Numbered from the stretch's first letter, positions 1-9,217 are shown. The stretch is 64,000 bases of DNA from Bradyrhizobium sp. CIAT3101 (GCF_029714945.1 NZ_CP121634.1:9259001-9323000), one strand, 5' to 3'. Notes: generated from the sequence alone by a model not told the origin. Program-made: numbers and translations.

Positions 1-81
1 GGCCGCAAATATTTCAAAGGTCCGCACCGCCCGCGGCTGGCTGATCTCACGGATACGGAACTCGTACTCTACGGGCCGTAG
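1..81 (+). CDS. C-terminal end of an unidentified protein (partial)
   Basis: Frame 1 is open from the first base to a TAG at 79-81 and encodes 26 residues ending in DTELVLYGP. The codons have a high third-position GC content, as expected for this genome, and a palindromic repeat follows the stop, which fits a gene end. The fragment is too short for me to recognise a family. It could also be a chance open frame. Confidence 0.4.
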   Translation, partial: GRKYFKGPHRPRLADLTDTELVLYGP

Positions 82-107
82 GGACGGTACGCTCGTACAG
101 CAAAGAC

Positions 108-139
108 GGTGTCGTCCCGGCCTGCGCCGGGACCACACC
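108..139. repeat. Intergenic palindrome, family A (GTCCCGGC/GCCGGGAC)
   Basis: The arms GTCCCGGC (114-121) and GCCGGGAC (126-133) are perfect inverted repeats with a four-base loop, flanked by GGTGT and ACACC. Related copies occur near 23.64, 37.43-37.55, 55.85-55.98 and 57.78-57.92 kb. This one stands alone between the partial gene at the window start and the PAS-GGDEF-EAL gene. The rest of the gap, 140-293, shows nothing else I can name. Confidence 0.75.
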
Positions 140-293
140 GGGTTTTGTTGCGCGATTCCGGACACTCGCTCTCTTCATTACCAGTCACCCTCCGTAAACT
201 ACGGCGCTTAAGGGAATTTTCCCGCCTCTTCGCTACGCTCAGTGGCTGAATGACGTTGCGTTAAGCCTATTGCCGCCGAGATCCACTGATCCC

Positions 294-3161
294 ATGACGT
301 CGACAAGCGACAGCGAGCTCGGTGCACGCCGCGAGCAAGGCCAGGACGGCCTGCTTGGGCTGAGCCAGCTTGCGCTCGACGGCATGGAACAGGGCGTCTG
401 TGTCTACGACGCCGACAACCGGATCGTGCTGGTCAATACACGCTACCTGACGCTCTTCAACATGTCGCCCGACATCGTTCGGCTCGGAACGAGCTATCGC
501 GACGTGCTTGCCCACAGCATGGCGCGCGGAAACATTCCAGCGGATGAACTCGACGCGCTCTATGCTTCACGGATCGCATTGATCGCGGCCGGCAAGCCGT
601 TCCAGACCCGGCAAACGCTCGCCAGCGGCCTTGTCATCACGCTCGAACTGAAGCCGCTTCCCGGCGGTGGCTGGATGACGATCTGCGACGACGTCAGCCG
701 GCTCGCCCGCCTCGAGACCGAGCTGCAACTCCAGACCGAACGCAGCCAGCATGCGCTCGCGCACATGTCGCACGGCCTGATCATGTATGATGCCAATAGC
801 CGCATCGTCGTCTGCAACGAGCGCTTTTTGCGCCTGTATAATCTCGACCCCAACGTCGTGAAGCCGGGTGCGTCGCACGGCGAGACCGTCGAGCATTGGC
901 TCTCGCGCGGTAACCTGCCGGGCATGAATAGCGATGAATTCCAGGCTCTCCGGATCAACGACGTTCTCACCCGGAACCCGCGGCCGATCCTGGTGACACG
1001 CTTCGATGGACGGAAGATACAGGCGATCTCCCGGTTCATGCCCGACGGCGGCTGGGTTACCGTGCATGAAGACGTCACCGAGCGGCTGCAGCACGAAGAG
1101 ACGCTGAAGCAGCAGAACCTCATGCTGGATGCCGCGCTCGAAAACATGGCGCATGGGCTCGCGTTCTACGACAGCGACATGCGCCTGCGCACCTGTAACT
1201 CCACCTACCAGGAGATCTACCGGCTGTCGCCGGAGGAGAGCAAGCCCGGCACACATCTCGCCGAGCTGATCGAACGCTCGATGGCGAACGGCGCCTTCTC
1301 CTCCGAATACAGTCCGCAGCAGATCCTGGAAACCGCCCGCACCCGGATCGCGAACCGCGATTCCTCGCCGATGCGGCGAAGCATGACCAACGACACGGTG
1401 ATCTCGGTTCGCTATTGCGCGCTGCCCGAGGGCGGCTTCGTCGCCACCTATGAGGACATCACCGAGCGCGAACGCGCGGTCGAGGAGCTGAGCGAGCAGT
1501 ATCGCCGCTTCGACGCGGCGCTGAACAACATGAGCCAGGGCCTGTGCATGCTCGATGCAAGCCTGCACGTGATCGTCTGCAACCGCCGCTACATCGAGAT
1601 GTACGGCCTGTCGCCCGACGTTGTGAAGCCCGGCGTCTCGATGCGCGAGATCATGGAGCACAGCTGCGATCTCGGCATCCATCCGAACACCACCGCCGCC
1701 AAGATCTATGCCGACTATGTCGAGCGGCTGCGCGAGGGCGAGCACACGCTGCACCGCCATCTGAGCGACGGCCGCATCATCAAGCTGAACCACAAGCGGA
1801 TGGAGCATGGCGGCTGGGTCGTCACCTATGAGGACGTCACCGAGCGTCACAAGGCCCAGGCCCGGGTCGCGCACATGGCGCAGCACGATTCCCTCACCGA
1901 CCTGCCCAACCGCACGCTGTTCCGCGAGAAGATGGGCGAGGGGCTGAACCAGGTCGCGATCGCCGGCGGCGCGATGGCCGTGCTCTGCTTCGACCTCGAC
2001 AATTTCAAGACCGTCAACGACCGGCTCGGCCACGCCGCCGGCGACCGCCTGCTGCGCTGGGTCGCAGCACGGCTGAAGGAGAATGTCGGCGAGCACGACA
2101 CTGTCGCCCGTCTCGGCGGCGACGAGTTCGCCGTGCTGCAGCGGGGACCGCAGCCGCAATCGGCAGAACGGCTTGCACGACGCCTGGTCGAGATCATCGG
2201 CCATCCGCCGCCGCTGGAGAGCCAGTCGATCCATGTCGGCGTCTCCGTCGGCATCGCGATCGCGCCCGACCACGGCCTCGACGCCGACGAACTGATGAAA
2301 TGCGCCGATCTCGCGCTCTATCAGGCCAAGGCCAAGGGGCGCGGTGCCTATCAGCTGTTCGAGCCTGAAATGGAAGAAGAGGCGCGCAGCCGGCATGCGC
2401 TGGAGCACGACCTGCGCGGCGCGCTGGAAGCCAACCAATTCCATCTGGTGTTCCAGCCGCAGGTGCGGCTCGACACCACCGAGCTGACCGGCTTCGAGGC
2501 GCTGCTGCGCTGGAAGCATCCGTCGCGTGGCCTGGTCTCGCCGGCCGAATTCATTCCGATCGCCGAAGAGAACGGGTTGATCGTTCCGATCGGCGAATGG
2601 GTGCTGCGTACGGCCTGCGCCACGGCGGCCTCGTGGCCGGATGTCACGGTTGCGGTCAATTTGTCGCCGGTGCAGTTCCGTTCGCGCGGACTGGTGGCGA
2701 TGGTGACGAGCGCGCTTGCAGAAGCCGGCCTGCCGCCGCAGCGGCTCGAGCTCGAGGTCACCGAGACGGCGCTGCTCGATGACAGCGAAGCGACGATCGA
2801 GATCCTGCACCAGCTCCGTGCCCTCGGCGTGCGCGTCAGTCTCGACGATTTCGGCGTCGGCTACTCTTCGCTGAGTTACTTGCGCAAATTCCCGTTCGAT
2901 CGCATCAAGATCGACCGCTCCTTCGTCGGCACGCTCGGCGAAAGCCCCGAGAGCGTCGCCATCGTTCGCACCATCGCGAGCCTCGGCTCCGTGCTCGGCG
3001 TCGAGACAACGGCGGAAGGCGTCGAGACGGTGGAACAGCTCGAATTCGTCAGGGAATGCGGCTGCACCGCGGTGCAGGGATATTACTTCGGCAAGCCCTG
3101 CCCGGCAGCCGAGGTGGGACTCACCATCGAGACGCTAGGCGCGGTCCGTCGCGTGGCGTGA
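294..3161 (+). CDS. Four-PAS GGDEF-EAL c-di-GMP turnover protein
   Basis: A 955-residue bifunctional-looking c-di-GMP protein. Four successive PAS modules of the PAS-7 type (about residues 25-520) share the pattern N-M-x-x-G-L/V followed by V-x-C-N-x-x-Y/F. The GGDEF domain has an intact GGDEF at 608-612. The EAL domain has EAL at 735-737, and the later DDFG and AEGVE motifs are also present, so both catalytic halves look complete. The inhibitory I-site (RxxD, five residues before GGDEF) is not conserved: the Asp is there but Gly replaces Arg. No membrane segment is seen, so it is probably a cytosolic sensor. I chose ATG 294; an in-frame TTG at 270 would add eight residues. Which activity dominates cannot be told from sequence. 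Confidence 0.9.
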   Translation: MTSTSDSELGARREQGQDGLLGLSQLALDGMEQGVCVYDADNRIVLVNTRYLTLFNMSPDIVRLGTSYRDVLAHSMARGNIPADELDALYASRIALIAAGKPFQTRQTLASGLVITLELKPLPGGGWMTICDDVSRLARLETELQLQTERSQHALAHMSHGLIMYDANSRIVVCNERFLRLYNLDPNVVKPGASHGETVEHWLSRGNLPGMNSDEFQALRINDVLTRNPRPILVTRFDGRKIQAISRFMPDGGWVTVHEDVTERLQHEETLKQQNLMLDAALENMAHGLAFYDSDMRLRTCNSTYQEIYRLSPEESKPGTHLAELIERSMANGAFSSEYSPQQILETARTRIANRDSSPMRRSMTNDTVISVRYCALPEGGFVATYEDITERERAVEELSEQYRRFDAALNNMSQGLCMLDASLHVIVCNRRYIEMYGLSPDVVKPGVSMREIMEHSCDLGIHPNTTAAKIYADYVERLREGEHTLHRHLSDGRIIKLNHKRMEHGGWVVTYEDVTERHKAQARVAHMAQHDSLTDLPNRTLFREKMGEGLNQVAIAGGAMAVLCFDLDNFKTVNDRLGHAAGDRLLRWVAARLKENVGEHDTVARLGGDEFAVLQRGPQPQSAERLARRLVEIIGHPPPLESQSIHVGVSVGIAIAPDHGLDADELMKCADLALYQAKAKGRGAYQLFEPEMEEEARSRHALEHDLRGALEANQFHLVFQPQVRLDTTELTGFEALLRWKHPSRGLVSPAEFIPIAEENGLIVPIGEWVLRTACATAASWPDVTVAVNLSPVQFRSRGLVAMVTSALAEAGLPPQRLELEVTETALLDDSEATIEILHQLRALGVRVSLDDFGVGYSSLSYLRKFPFDRIKIDRSFVGTLGESPESVAIVRTIASLGSVLGVETTAEGVETVEQLEFVRECGCTAVQGYYFGKPCPAAEVGLTIETLGAVRRVA

Positions 3162-3173
3162 GGCGCGACGCAA

Positions 3174-3638
3174 TCAGTCCTCGCCGGCTCCGCCGAGCCG
3201 ATCGCGCAGAACACTGATCACGCGATGAGTCGTCTCGATCTCCTTCACTGACAAGCCATCTGCCAATCCATTGACCCACGGAACCTGGAGGCGACCGGCT
3301 GCATCGTAGACCTGCCTGCCCTTGTCGGTGAGCACCACGAGCTGCGCCCGGCGGTGATGCGGATTGGTCTCAAACTCGACGAGGCCGTCCCGGACGAGGT
3401 CGTTGACGATCCGCTGCACGTTCTGGCGGTTGGCGCCAAGATTGCGCGCCAGCCAGGCCACCGGCTCCGGGCGCTCGGCACCGGCGATCGCGCCCAGGAT
3501 CTGCCAGCGCGCGCTGGTGAGCCCCAGCGACGCCACCAACCGGTCACCGGCGGTCAAAAGCAGGCCATTCGCGCGGAACAGATCGAGGATGAAGCCGGTC
3601 AGGGCCTCGCCGGAAGGGGTGCGTCTGGTCCTGGTCAT
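3174..3638 (-). CDS. MarR-family transcriptional regulator
   Basis: A 154-residue winged-helix protein of normal MarR length. The central part (about 40-110) carries LGLTSARWQILGAI, the recognition-helix region NLGANRQNVQRIVNDL, and a wing containing NPHHRRAQLVVLT. It is divergent from the small monooxygenase gene starting at 3736, and a perfect 18-bp palindrome lies between them, so it probably represses itself and that neighbour in response to a small phenolic or quinone-like ligand. The ligand is inference. Confidence 0.88.
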   Translation of the reverse strand: MTRTRRTPSGEALTGFILDLFRANGLLLTAGDRLVASLGLTSARWQILGAIAGAERPEPVAWLARNLGANRQNVQRIVNDLVRDGLVEFETNPHHRRAQLVVLTDKGRQVYDAAGRLQVPWVNGLADGLSVKEIETTHRVISVLRDRLGGAGED

Positions 3639-3657
3639 TTGTAATGATTACCCCGTA

Positions 3658-3675
3658 TTGACATCATCATGTCAA
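3658..3675. promoter_or_regulatory. Palindromic operator of the MarR/monooxygenase divergon
   Basis: TTGACATCATCATGTCAA is a perfect inverted repeat (7-bp arms, 4-bp spacer) lying 19 bp before the MarR start. A second TTGACAT is at 3700-3706. The first TTGACA, with TATGTC 17 bases later (3681-3686), also resembles a sigma-70 promoter for the rightward gene, so a bound repressor would cover the -35 box. Direct sequence observation; the regulatory role is inferred. Confidence 0.6.
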
Positions 3676-3735
3676 ATATCTATGTCACATCTTGTCGAAT
3701 TGACATGATGATACCAAATTGAATGGAGTGATGCC

Positions 3736-4104
3736 ATGCCCCAGATGCGTCCGCTCGACCCGAGCTTCCCGATCGACCGCCAGATCGCGCTCGACGCCGG
3801 CCCCGTGGTGCTGGTCAATTTGTTCACGCTGGATGCGGCGGATGAACAGAGCTTCCTGACGAGCTGGCAGGACGATGCGGCTTTCATGAAGCGGCAGCCG
3901 GGCTTCATCTCGACCCAGCTCCACCGTGCCGTCGGCGACAGTCCGACCTATCTCAATTATGCGGTCTGGGAATCCAACGCACATTTCCGCGCGGCTTTCA
4001 CGCACCCGGAGTTCCGCGCGAAGATCGCGGTCTATCCGGCGTCGGCGGTGGCAAGCCCGCATCTGTTCCAGAAGGTCGCGGTACCCGGGGTCTGCGTGGC
4101 GTAG
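3736..4104 (+). CDS. Antibiotic-biosynthesis-monooxygenase (ABM)-family protein
   Basis: A 122-residue protein of the dimeric alpha/beta-barrel class. The core reads VLVNLFTLDAADEQSFLTSW, then PGFISTQLHRAV, then YLNYAVWESNAHFRAAF, which is the layout of ABM/YgiN-type quinone or heme mono-oxygenases. No cofactor is needed in many members. GGAG at 3725-3728, seven bases before ATG 3736, fixes the start. It is divergent from a MarR regulator with a palindromic operator between them. A quinone or phenolic detoxification role is likely but unproven. Confidence 0.85.
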   Translation: MPQMRPLDPSFPIDRQIALDAGPVVLVNLFTLDAADEQSFLTSWQDDAAFMKRQPGFISTQLHRAVGDSPTYLNYAVWESNAHFRAAFTHPEFRAKIAVYPASAVASPHLFQKVAVPGVCVA

Positions 4105-4120
4105 CCGCAAACGTAGGGTG

Positions 4121-5857
4121 TTAGCTTGCCGCGGGCAGCGCACTGTCCGGCGGCGGGCACCACGGGCGATCGGCTGACGCCAGTCCGATCAGGCGGCCCT
4201 GGATGTAGTCGCAGCCCCAGTCGCGCAGCATGTTGGCGGCCTCCTCGTCCTGCACCCATTCGGCGACGGTCTTGATGTCGAGGCGGCGGGCGAGGTCGAT
4301 CAGGGTCTGCACGAAGGCGCGGTCGTCGGCGGAATGCGTGATGTTCTGGACGAAGGCGCCGTCGATCTTGACGATGTCCACACCGAGCTTGCGCAAATTG
4401 CGGAACGAGGTGTAGCCGGCGCCGAAATCGTCGATCGCGATTCTGCTGCCGAAGTTCTTGAGGCGGCTGACGAAGGCGCGGACGTCGTCGATGTCCTGGA
4501 TCGCAACCGTCTCGGTGATCTCGACGATCAGCCGCTCGGCGACGCCGGGATGGGCGCGCATCAGCGATTCGATTCCGGCCCACCAATCGGGATCCATCGT
4601 GGTGTCAGGCGAGATGTTGAGGCTGAGGCGGATGTCGGGTGCGGCCGCGAGCTCGGCAACCACGAGCTCGAGTACGCGGTGATCGACCAGACGGATGAGG
4701 CCGAGCCGCTCGGCGACCGGAACGATGTCGGGCGCGAGCAGCACCTGGCCGTCGCCCTGATCCATCCGCACCAGGCATTCGTGGAACGCGCCCTCGCGCG
4801 TGGCGGCCGATACCACCGGCTCGTAAGCAAGCTTGATGCGCCGCTCGTTGAGCGCGGTGACGATCTCGTCGGTGACGCGAATGTTGACGCGGCGCTGCGC
4901 ATCGCGCTCGGCATTCGGACGCCAGGTGGCGAACGAGCCGGCGCGACGGCGCTTGGCGGCATCCAGCGTCTCGTGGGCGCGGTTGATGGCCTCGTCGGTA
5001 TTGCGGGCATAGCGCGGCAGGCTGACCGCACCGATCGAGACGGTGACCGAGACCGGGCCGGATCTGGTCGGCACCACCTCGTCACGGACGCCGGCGAGAA
5101 AGCGCTCCGCGGCAATGTTCATGTCGTCGACGGTGCAGTTCTTCAGGATGAGGCCGAACTTGTTGCCGGAGAACCGGCCGAGCACGTCACCACCGCGTAA
5201 GCGCGCGCGAATGCGCTTGGCGACGTCGAGGATCACGGCATCGGCCACGTCGAAGCCGAAAGCGTCGTTGACGCGGGCAAGATGATCGATGCCGACCAAC
5301 ATGAAGGCTGCGGTCGAGCGGAAGCGGGTCGTTTCCTCGATCGCTTCGGCCAGCGCCGCGATCAGGTGAGAGCGATTGAGCTCGCTGGTGAGGGGATCAA
5401 GCCGGGCAAGCTTGGTCAGCTCCTCGTCACGGGCGCGCCGCTCATTGTTGATGCGGACCGAGCCGATCGCGCGCATTGGGCGGCCGTCGGCACCGGCGAA
5501 CCAGCGGCCGGTCTCCTCGATCCAGATCACAGGATCGGAGGCGCTCATGCGCACGCCATATTCGACCCGGTAGGGCGTGCCGTCGGTGCCGTGCACGGGA
5601 GATGTCTGCGCCAGCGCCGCGCTCCGCGCCGTCTGCGCGGGCTCGATCAGCCTGGCGAACTCGGCGCCGGTCGCGAGGCGCTCGGCGGGAATGCCGGGAA
5701 AGATGGCGCCGACCTGCTCGCCCCAGACAATGGCGTCGCTCGCGATATCCCAGACGAACACGGCCTGACCGAGAGCGGCCAGGATTTCGGAGGCTTGCGG
5801 CAATGCGGGGGTCAAATGCGCCTCGTTTCGGGACAGCGGGGAGTCCTGAGCCGGCAC
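4121..5857 (-). CDS. PAS, degenerate-GGDEF, EAL protein (c-di-GMP effector or phosphodiesterase)
   Basis: A 578-residue cytosolic protein. A PAS-like region (about 22-140) precedes a GGDEF domain that starts normally (DPLTSELNR at 154-162), but the signature is SGNKF (230-234), so cyclase activity is not expected. The RxxD inhibitory site is intact, R221-G-G-D224, at the correct five-residue spacing. The EAL domain reads ECL at 360-362 and keeps N414, the EITET glutamates near 446-449, D476-D477, K497, E533 and Q553, so phosphodiesterase activity is plausible. The degenerate domain may bind c-di-GMP (or GTP) and tune the EAL half. The start is GTG; no inner Met lies near. It converges on the ABM gene. 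Confidence 0.87.
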   Translation of the reverse strand: MPAQDSPLSRNEAHLTPALPQASEILAALGQAVFVWDIASDAIVWGEQVGAIFPGIPAERLATGAEFARLIEPAQTARSAALAQTSPVHGTDGTPYRVEYGVRMSASDPVIWIEETGRWFAGADGRPMRAIGSVRINNERRARDEELTKLARLDPLTSELNRSHLIAALAEAIEETTRFRSTAAFMLVGIDHLARVNDAFGFDVADAVILDVAKRIRARLRGGDVLGRFSGNKFGLILKNCTVDDMNIAAERFLAGVRDEVVPTRSGPVSVTVSIGAVSLPRYARNTDEAINRAHETLDAAKRRRAGSFATWRPNAERDAQRRVNIRVTDEIVTALNERRIKLAYEPVVSAATREGAFHECLVRMDQGDGQVLLAPDIVPVAERLGLIRLVDHRVLELVVAELAAAPDIRLSLNISPDTTMDPDWWAGIESLMRAHPGVAERLIVEITETVAIQDIDDVRAFVSRLKNFGSRIAIDDFGAGYTSFRNLRKLGVDIVKIDGAFVQNITHSADDRAFVQTLIDLARRLDIKTVAEWVQDEEAANMLRDWGCDYIQGRLIGLASADRPWCPPPDSALPAAS

Positions 5858-5977
5858 AGAATACGGCCAGATTCGCCTCCGACCCTAGGCAAAGTTCATA
5901 AACAATTTGGAAACCACGTTTCCGGACGCCTTGGAACGGAATAGGCTCGACCGGCATAGGCCTTGCGAGACCATCAC

Positions 5978-6295
5978 ATGCACCGGCGCGAGCGTCCCAA
6001 AACGCGCCAGTTCAACCGGATCAGCGGTGTTGCGATGGTGAATGCGGACCAGATCGAAGAGACAACGCGGGAAGCGAGTACCGCGCTGGTACCGCTGACG
6101 CCCGTTTTGCAGTTGGTCCGCAAGGTCCCGCTGACGCGCCCCGATCCGAGCTTCGTCACCCAGCTGATCGCGAATGCCGAGCACCTGCCTCAGGCAAGCC
6201 GGCTACGTCGCGGCTCGTCCGAGGACGCGCGCATGGCCTATGGCGGCAAATGCCCGCTTCCCAGCGTCACCTCACGCACGCGTCAGGTCGCGTAG
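5978..6295 (+). CDS. Small conserved hypothetical protein
   Basis: A 105-residue protein. The C-terminal half, DPSFVTQLIANAEHLPQASR followed by an Arg-rich stretch and EDARMAYGG, resembles short uncharacterised proteins I recall from Bradyrhizobium. No signal peptide or membrane segment is seen. ATG 5978 is preferred over the upstream TTG at 5963; ATG 6035 is a third option. Function unknown. Confidence 0.7.
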   Translation: MHRRERPKTRQFNRISGVAMVNADQIEETTREASTALVPLTPVLQLVRKVPLTRPDPSFVTQLIANAEHLPQASRLRRGSSEDARMAYGGKCPLPSVTSRTRQVA

Positions 6296-6301
6296 CGCCG
6301 A

Positions 6302-7024
6302 TCAGCGCGGCTCTTCGGGCGAGGGCGGCGTGCCGTTGCCCGGCTGCAAATGCGGCGAGGGAATTTCAGGCGACGGCATGATGCCCGGCTTCGGCGCGGG
6401 GTGATCCATCAGAACGGATTCGGCAACCGATTGCGCCGAGGGCGCGGGCGGCGGTTCGGGCTGCGGTGCGGACACAGGATTGAGCTTCGGCTCGAACACT
6501 GTTGCCGGCGGCGGCGCCTCGGCCTGACGCTTCGACTTGCGCGGCACCGCCACCGTCTCCGCAGCGACATAGGTGATACGGCGGCGCGTGCGCTGGGCGA
6601 TGCCGCCGAGGAAATCGGCCATCGCGAGCAACACCAGCAGGAAGTAGGTGGAGTTGCCGAATTTGGGCCACATCACGAATTCGGCCGCGGCCGCACCGAA
6701 CAGGATCAGCGACAGCAGGTGATCCATCAGAAACTTTGCGCCGGGCCGCGCGCCCTTGACCACTTCGAGCAGCAGCAGCAGCACGCCGAGCGCCAACAGG
6801 AGATCGGCGAGCGTCACCGGCCAGGTCTCGCCGGTGATCATCGGCACCTTGAACAGCACGTCCGAGAAGGACACGCTGGGCATCAGGAAGGCGATGATGT
6901 TGTAGACCGCGAGCGGAATCAGAAGCAGCGGGAAACCGACCATCGGCAAAGCGCCTTCTCGATCAATATGTTCGGGCAAGACAATGCGACGGCGAAGCAT
7001 TCGCTCCGCCGCCGTCACCGTCAT
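6302..7024 (-). CDS. Hypothetical inner-membrane protein with Pro-rich tail
   Basis: A 240-residue protein. About four hydrophobic helices (around 28-48, 70-90, 98-115 and 122-140) are followed by a basic segment (RTRRR) and a roughly 80-residue tail rich in Pro, Ala and Glu (PQPEPPPAPSAQS). The tail is probably cytoplasmic and disordered. I do not recognise a named family. It lies downstream of rpmF on the same strand, but a strong hairpin at 7045-7087 separates them, so it may have its own promoter. Confidence 0.78.
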   Translation of the reverse strand: MTVTAAERMLRRRIVLPEHIDREGALPMVGFPLLLIPLAVYNIIAFLMPSVSFSDVLFKVPMITGETWPVTLADLLLALGVLLLLLEVVKGARPGAKFLMDHLLSLILFGAAAAEFVMWPKFGNSTYFLLVLLAMADFLGGIAQRTRRRITYVAAETVAVPRKSKRQAEAPPPATVFEPKLNPVSAPQPEPPPAPSAQSVAESVLMDHPAPKPGIMPSPEIPSPHLQPGNGTPPSPEEPR

Positions 7025-7044
7025 ATCTCATGGATTGGCCGAAA

Positions 7045-7087
7045 TCAGGCAGGTCACGTCATCCTGATTGAGGATAACCCTGCCTGA
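7045..7087 (-). terminator. Hairpin after rpmF
   Basis: Arms TCAGGCAGG (7045-7053) and CCTGCCTGA (7079-7087) are perfect 9-bp inverted repeats enclosing a second stem, ATCCT/AGGAT (7061-7075). Read on the minus strand it follows the rpmF stop at 7096 and is trailed by TTTCGG, a weak U-tract. A likely factor-independent terminator or 3' stabiliser. Confidence 0.6.
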
Positions 7088-7095
7088 GAAGAGTC

Positions 7096-7278
7096 TTAGG
7101 ACTCTTTCTTCTTCAGGACCTGACGGCCCTTGTACATGCCGGTCTTGAGGTCGAGATGATGCGGACGACGGAGCTCGCCGGAGTCCTTGTCTTCCACATA
7201 GGTCGGCTTCTTGATGGCGTCTGCCGAGCGGCGCATGCCACGGCGCGACGGCGAAGTTTTTCGTCTCGGAACGGCCAT
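7096..7278 (-). CDS. rpmF: 50S ribosomal protein L32
   Basis: A 60-residue basic protein starting [20 protein letters not shown], the classic bL32 N-terminus, and ending [12 protein letters not shown]32 sits at the base of the peptidyl-transferase region of the large subunit. The zinc-binding cysteines of some L32 forms are absent, so this is the zinc-independent type. It is preceded by a 170-bp gap that should hold its promoter and is followed by a terminator-like hairpin. Confidence 0.97.
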   Translation of the reverse strand: MAVPRRKTSPSRRGMRRSADAIKKPTYVEDKDSGELRRPHHLDLKTGMYKGRQVLKKKES

Positions 7279-7448
7279 TTCAATATCCTCTAGGGATTGG
7301 TGTTCATCCGGGCATCGTCCGCGAAGGGACGGCTCAGCACCCGCAAACCGAGGCGAGCTGAATGCCGATCAAGGCCGGGCTTATAGAGGAAGGCTGGCCG
7401 TAAATCTAGGGTTCTGGGACGGAAAATGCGCCCGAAAAAGGCCCGAAA

Positions 7449-8123
7449 TCAGCGATTTTCCCGCCAGCAGGTCAAAAGCGAGGAGGCCTGTGCCCTCGCC
7501 ACATAGGTCCCGGCCAGCCGCCGGACGCCCGGTCCCGGGGTCCTGGCGCTGCGTTTGACCGGATTCGGCAGGATCGAGGCCAAAAGGGCCGCTTCCCGGG
7601 GCGAGAGGTTGGTAGCCGACTTGCCGAAGGCGTAGGCGCTGCCCGCCTCCACGCCAAACTGGCCCTGCGGGCCGAGCTCGGCGATGTTGAGGTAAATTTC
7701 CAGGATCCGCGGCTTGGGCAGGACGAAATCGATCCAGAGCGCCAGCGGGAACTCCAGCGCCTTGCGGACGAAATCGCGTCCCTGCCAGAGGAACAGGTTT
7801 TTCGCGACCTGCTGGGTGATGGTGGAGGCACCGCGGAACGGCGTCCCGTCCTCCTTGGCGTCGTCGATGGCCTCGCGCAGCGCGCCCCAGTCGATGCCGT
7901 GGTGCTTGCAGAAATGGGCGTCCTCGGCCGCCACGACCGAGCGAGGCACATATGGCGACATCGCCACCAGATCGATCCATTCCCGATGCATCGGCGCGCC
8001 CGTCAGCGAGCGCCAGGCCATCAGCGTCGAAACCGGATGCCCGGCGCGGTAGAATGGCGCGATCACATAGGGCGCCAGCATCGCGACCACGACCATCACC
8101 AGCAGGATTTTGACGACGCGCAA
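7449..8123 (-). CDS. mtgA: Monofunctional biosynthetic peptidoglycan transglycosylase
   Basis: A 224-residue GT51 enzyme that polymerises lipid II glycan strands without a transpeptidase domain. An N-terminal membrane anchor ([20 protein letters not shown]) precedes the GT51 motifs: the catalytic Glu in [14 protein letters not shown], then [16 protein letters not shown], then [13 protein letters not shown]. The frame is open far upstream but there runs opposite the ispA gene. I chose TTG 8121-8123 (reading MRVVKILL) because GGAAAGG lies six bases before it and the resulting length fits MtgA. It is divergent from the polyprenyl synthase gene; the 161-bp gap should hold both promoters. Confidence 0.93.
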   Translation of the reverse strand: MRVVKILLVMVVVAMLAPYVIAPFYRAGHPVSTLMAWRSLTGAPMHREWIDLVAMSPYVPRSVVAAEDAHFCKHHGIDWGALREAIDDAKEDGTPFRGASTITQQVAKNLFLWQGRDFVRKALEFPLALWIDFVLPKPRILEIYLNIAELGPQGQFGVEAGSAYAFGKSATNLSPREAALLASILPNPVKRSARTPGPGVRRLAGTYVARAQASSLLTCWRENR

Positions 8124-8284
8124 ATCGACCTTTCCGGCGCAAATTGAAACCTGGCCGCGAATCCCGCCATTAAGTCTGTGATAATTCGGGCCTTTTCCAG
8201 CACTTTTTAGGCCTTCCAAACGATTGACTGGGGCCGGCTCATAAAGGATTGTCCCGCCGAATTTTAGTTCTGGAGCCTTTCTTG

Positions 8285-9208
8285 ATGACCGGCACGTCCC
8301 CGTCCGATTTCGCCAAACGCCTGGACAAGACCGCTGATGACACCGAAGCCCTGCTCGGGCGCCTCCTGTCGGACGACATCCTGCACGATGAGATCGCCCG
8401 TCCCAAGCGACTGATGGACGCAATGCGCTATTCGAGCCTGAATGGCGGCAAGCGCCTACGGCCGTTCCTGGTGGTCGAGAGCGCGGCCGTGTTCGGCGTT
8501 CCCCGCGAAGCGGCGCTGCTCGTGGGTGCCGCGCTCGAATGTATCCACTGCTATTCGCTGATCCATGACGATCTGCCGGCAATGGACAATTCGGACCTGC
8601 GCCGTGGCCGCCCCACCCTGCACAAGCACACCGACGACGCCACCGCGATCCTCGCCGGCGACGGCCTTCTGACGATCGCCTTCGACATCGTCACCCGCGA
8701 CGAGATCCATCGCGACGCCAATGTGCGGTTGCTGTTGACGCGCGCGCTGGCGCGCTGCGCCGGCATCGGCGGCATGGTCGGCGGCCAGATCCTCGATCTC
8801 GCCGGCGAAGGCCGTTTTGGCGGCAACGAGCCGATCGATGTCGCCCGCATTCAGCAGATGAAGACCGGCGCGCTGCTGCGCTATGGCTGCATCGCCGGCG
8901 CGATTCTCGGCCAGGCCTCGCAGAAAGAATACCAGGCGCTCGACGATTACGGTCGCGCGCTCGGTGAAGCCTTCCAGATCGCCGACGATCTGCTCGACGT
9001 CGAGGGCGATGCGGCAGCGCTCGGCAAACCGGCCGGCGCCGATGCCGCGCTCGGCAAGACCACTTTCGTCACCCAGCTCGGCATCGAAGGCGCCAAGCAG
9101 CGCGTGCGGGATCTGCTCGCCCGCGCCGACAGCGCGGTCTCGATCTTCGGCGATCGCGCCGCCGTGCTGCAGGCCGCAGCGCGCTTCGTCGCCGAACGCA
9201 AGAACTGA
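8285..9208 (+). CDS. ispA: Polyprenyl (farnesyl/geranylgeranyl) diphosphate synthase
   Basis: A 307-residue trans-isoprenyl diphosphate synthase. The first Asp-rich motif DDLPAMD (95-101) and the second DDLLD (about 230) bind Mg-diphosphate; GGKRLRP (54-60) binds IPP. Chain length is not certain: the residues before the first motif (CYSLIH) are compatible with a short-chain FPP-type product. ATG 8285 is preferred to the upstream TTG 8249 because GGAG (8272-8275) lies nine bases before it. It may be co-transcribed with the DUF1345 gene, which begins nine bases after its stop. Confidence 0.9.
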   Translation: MTGTSPSDFAKRLDKTADDTEALLGRLLSDDILHDEIARPKRLMDAMRYSSLNGGKRLRPFLVVESAAVFGVPREAALLVGAALECIHCYSLIHDDLPAMDNSDLRRGRPTLHKHTDDATAILAGDGLLTIAFDIVTRDEIHRDANVRLLLTRALARCAGIGGMVGGQILDLAGEGRFGGNEPIDVARIQQMKTGALLRYGCIAGAILGQASQKEYQALDDYGRALGEAFQIADDLLDVEGDAAALGKPAGADAALGKTTFVTQLGIEGAKQRVRDLLARADSAVSIFGDRAAVLQAAARFVAERKN

Positions 9209-9217
9209 CGCGCATCG

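Noticed and set aside
567-2810. A 747-residue open frame on the minus strand
   Set aside because: It is the antisense shadow of the PAS-GGDEF-EAL gene; the translation is rich in Arg, His, Gln and Asp with no domain, as are other long shadows in this GC-rich DNA.
8124-8582. Long N-terminal extension of MtgA
   Set aside because: It overlaps the polyprenyl synthase gene and lacks any domain; a ribosome-binding site supports the TTG at 8123.
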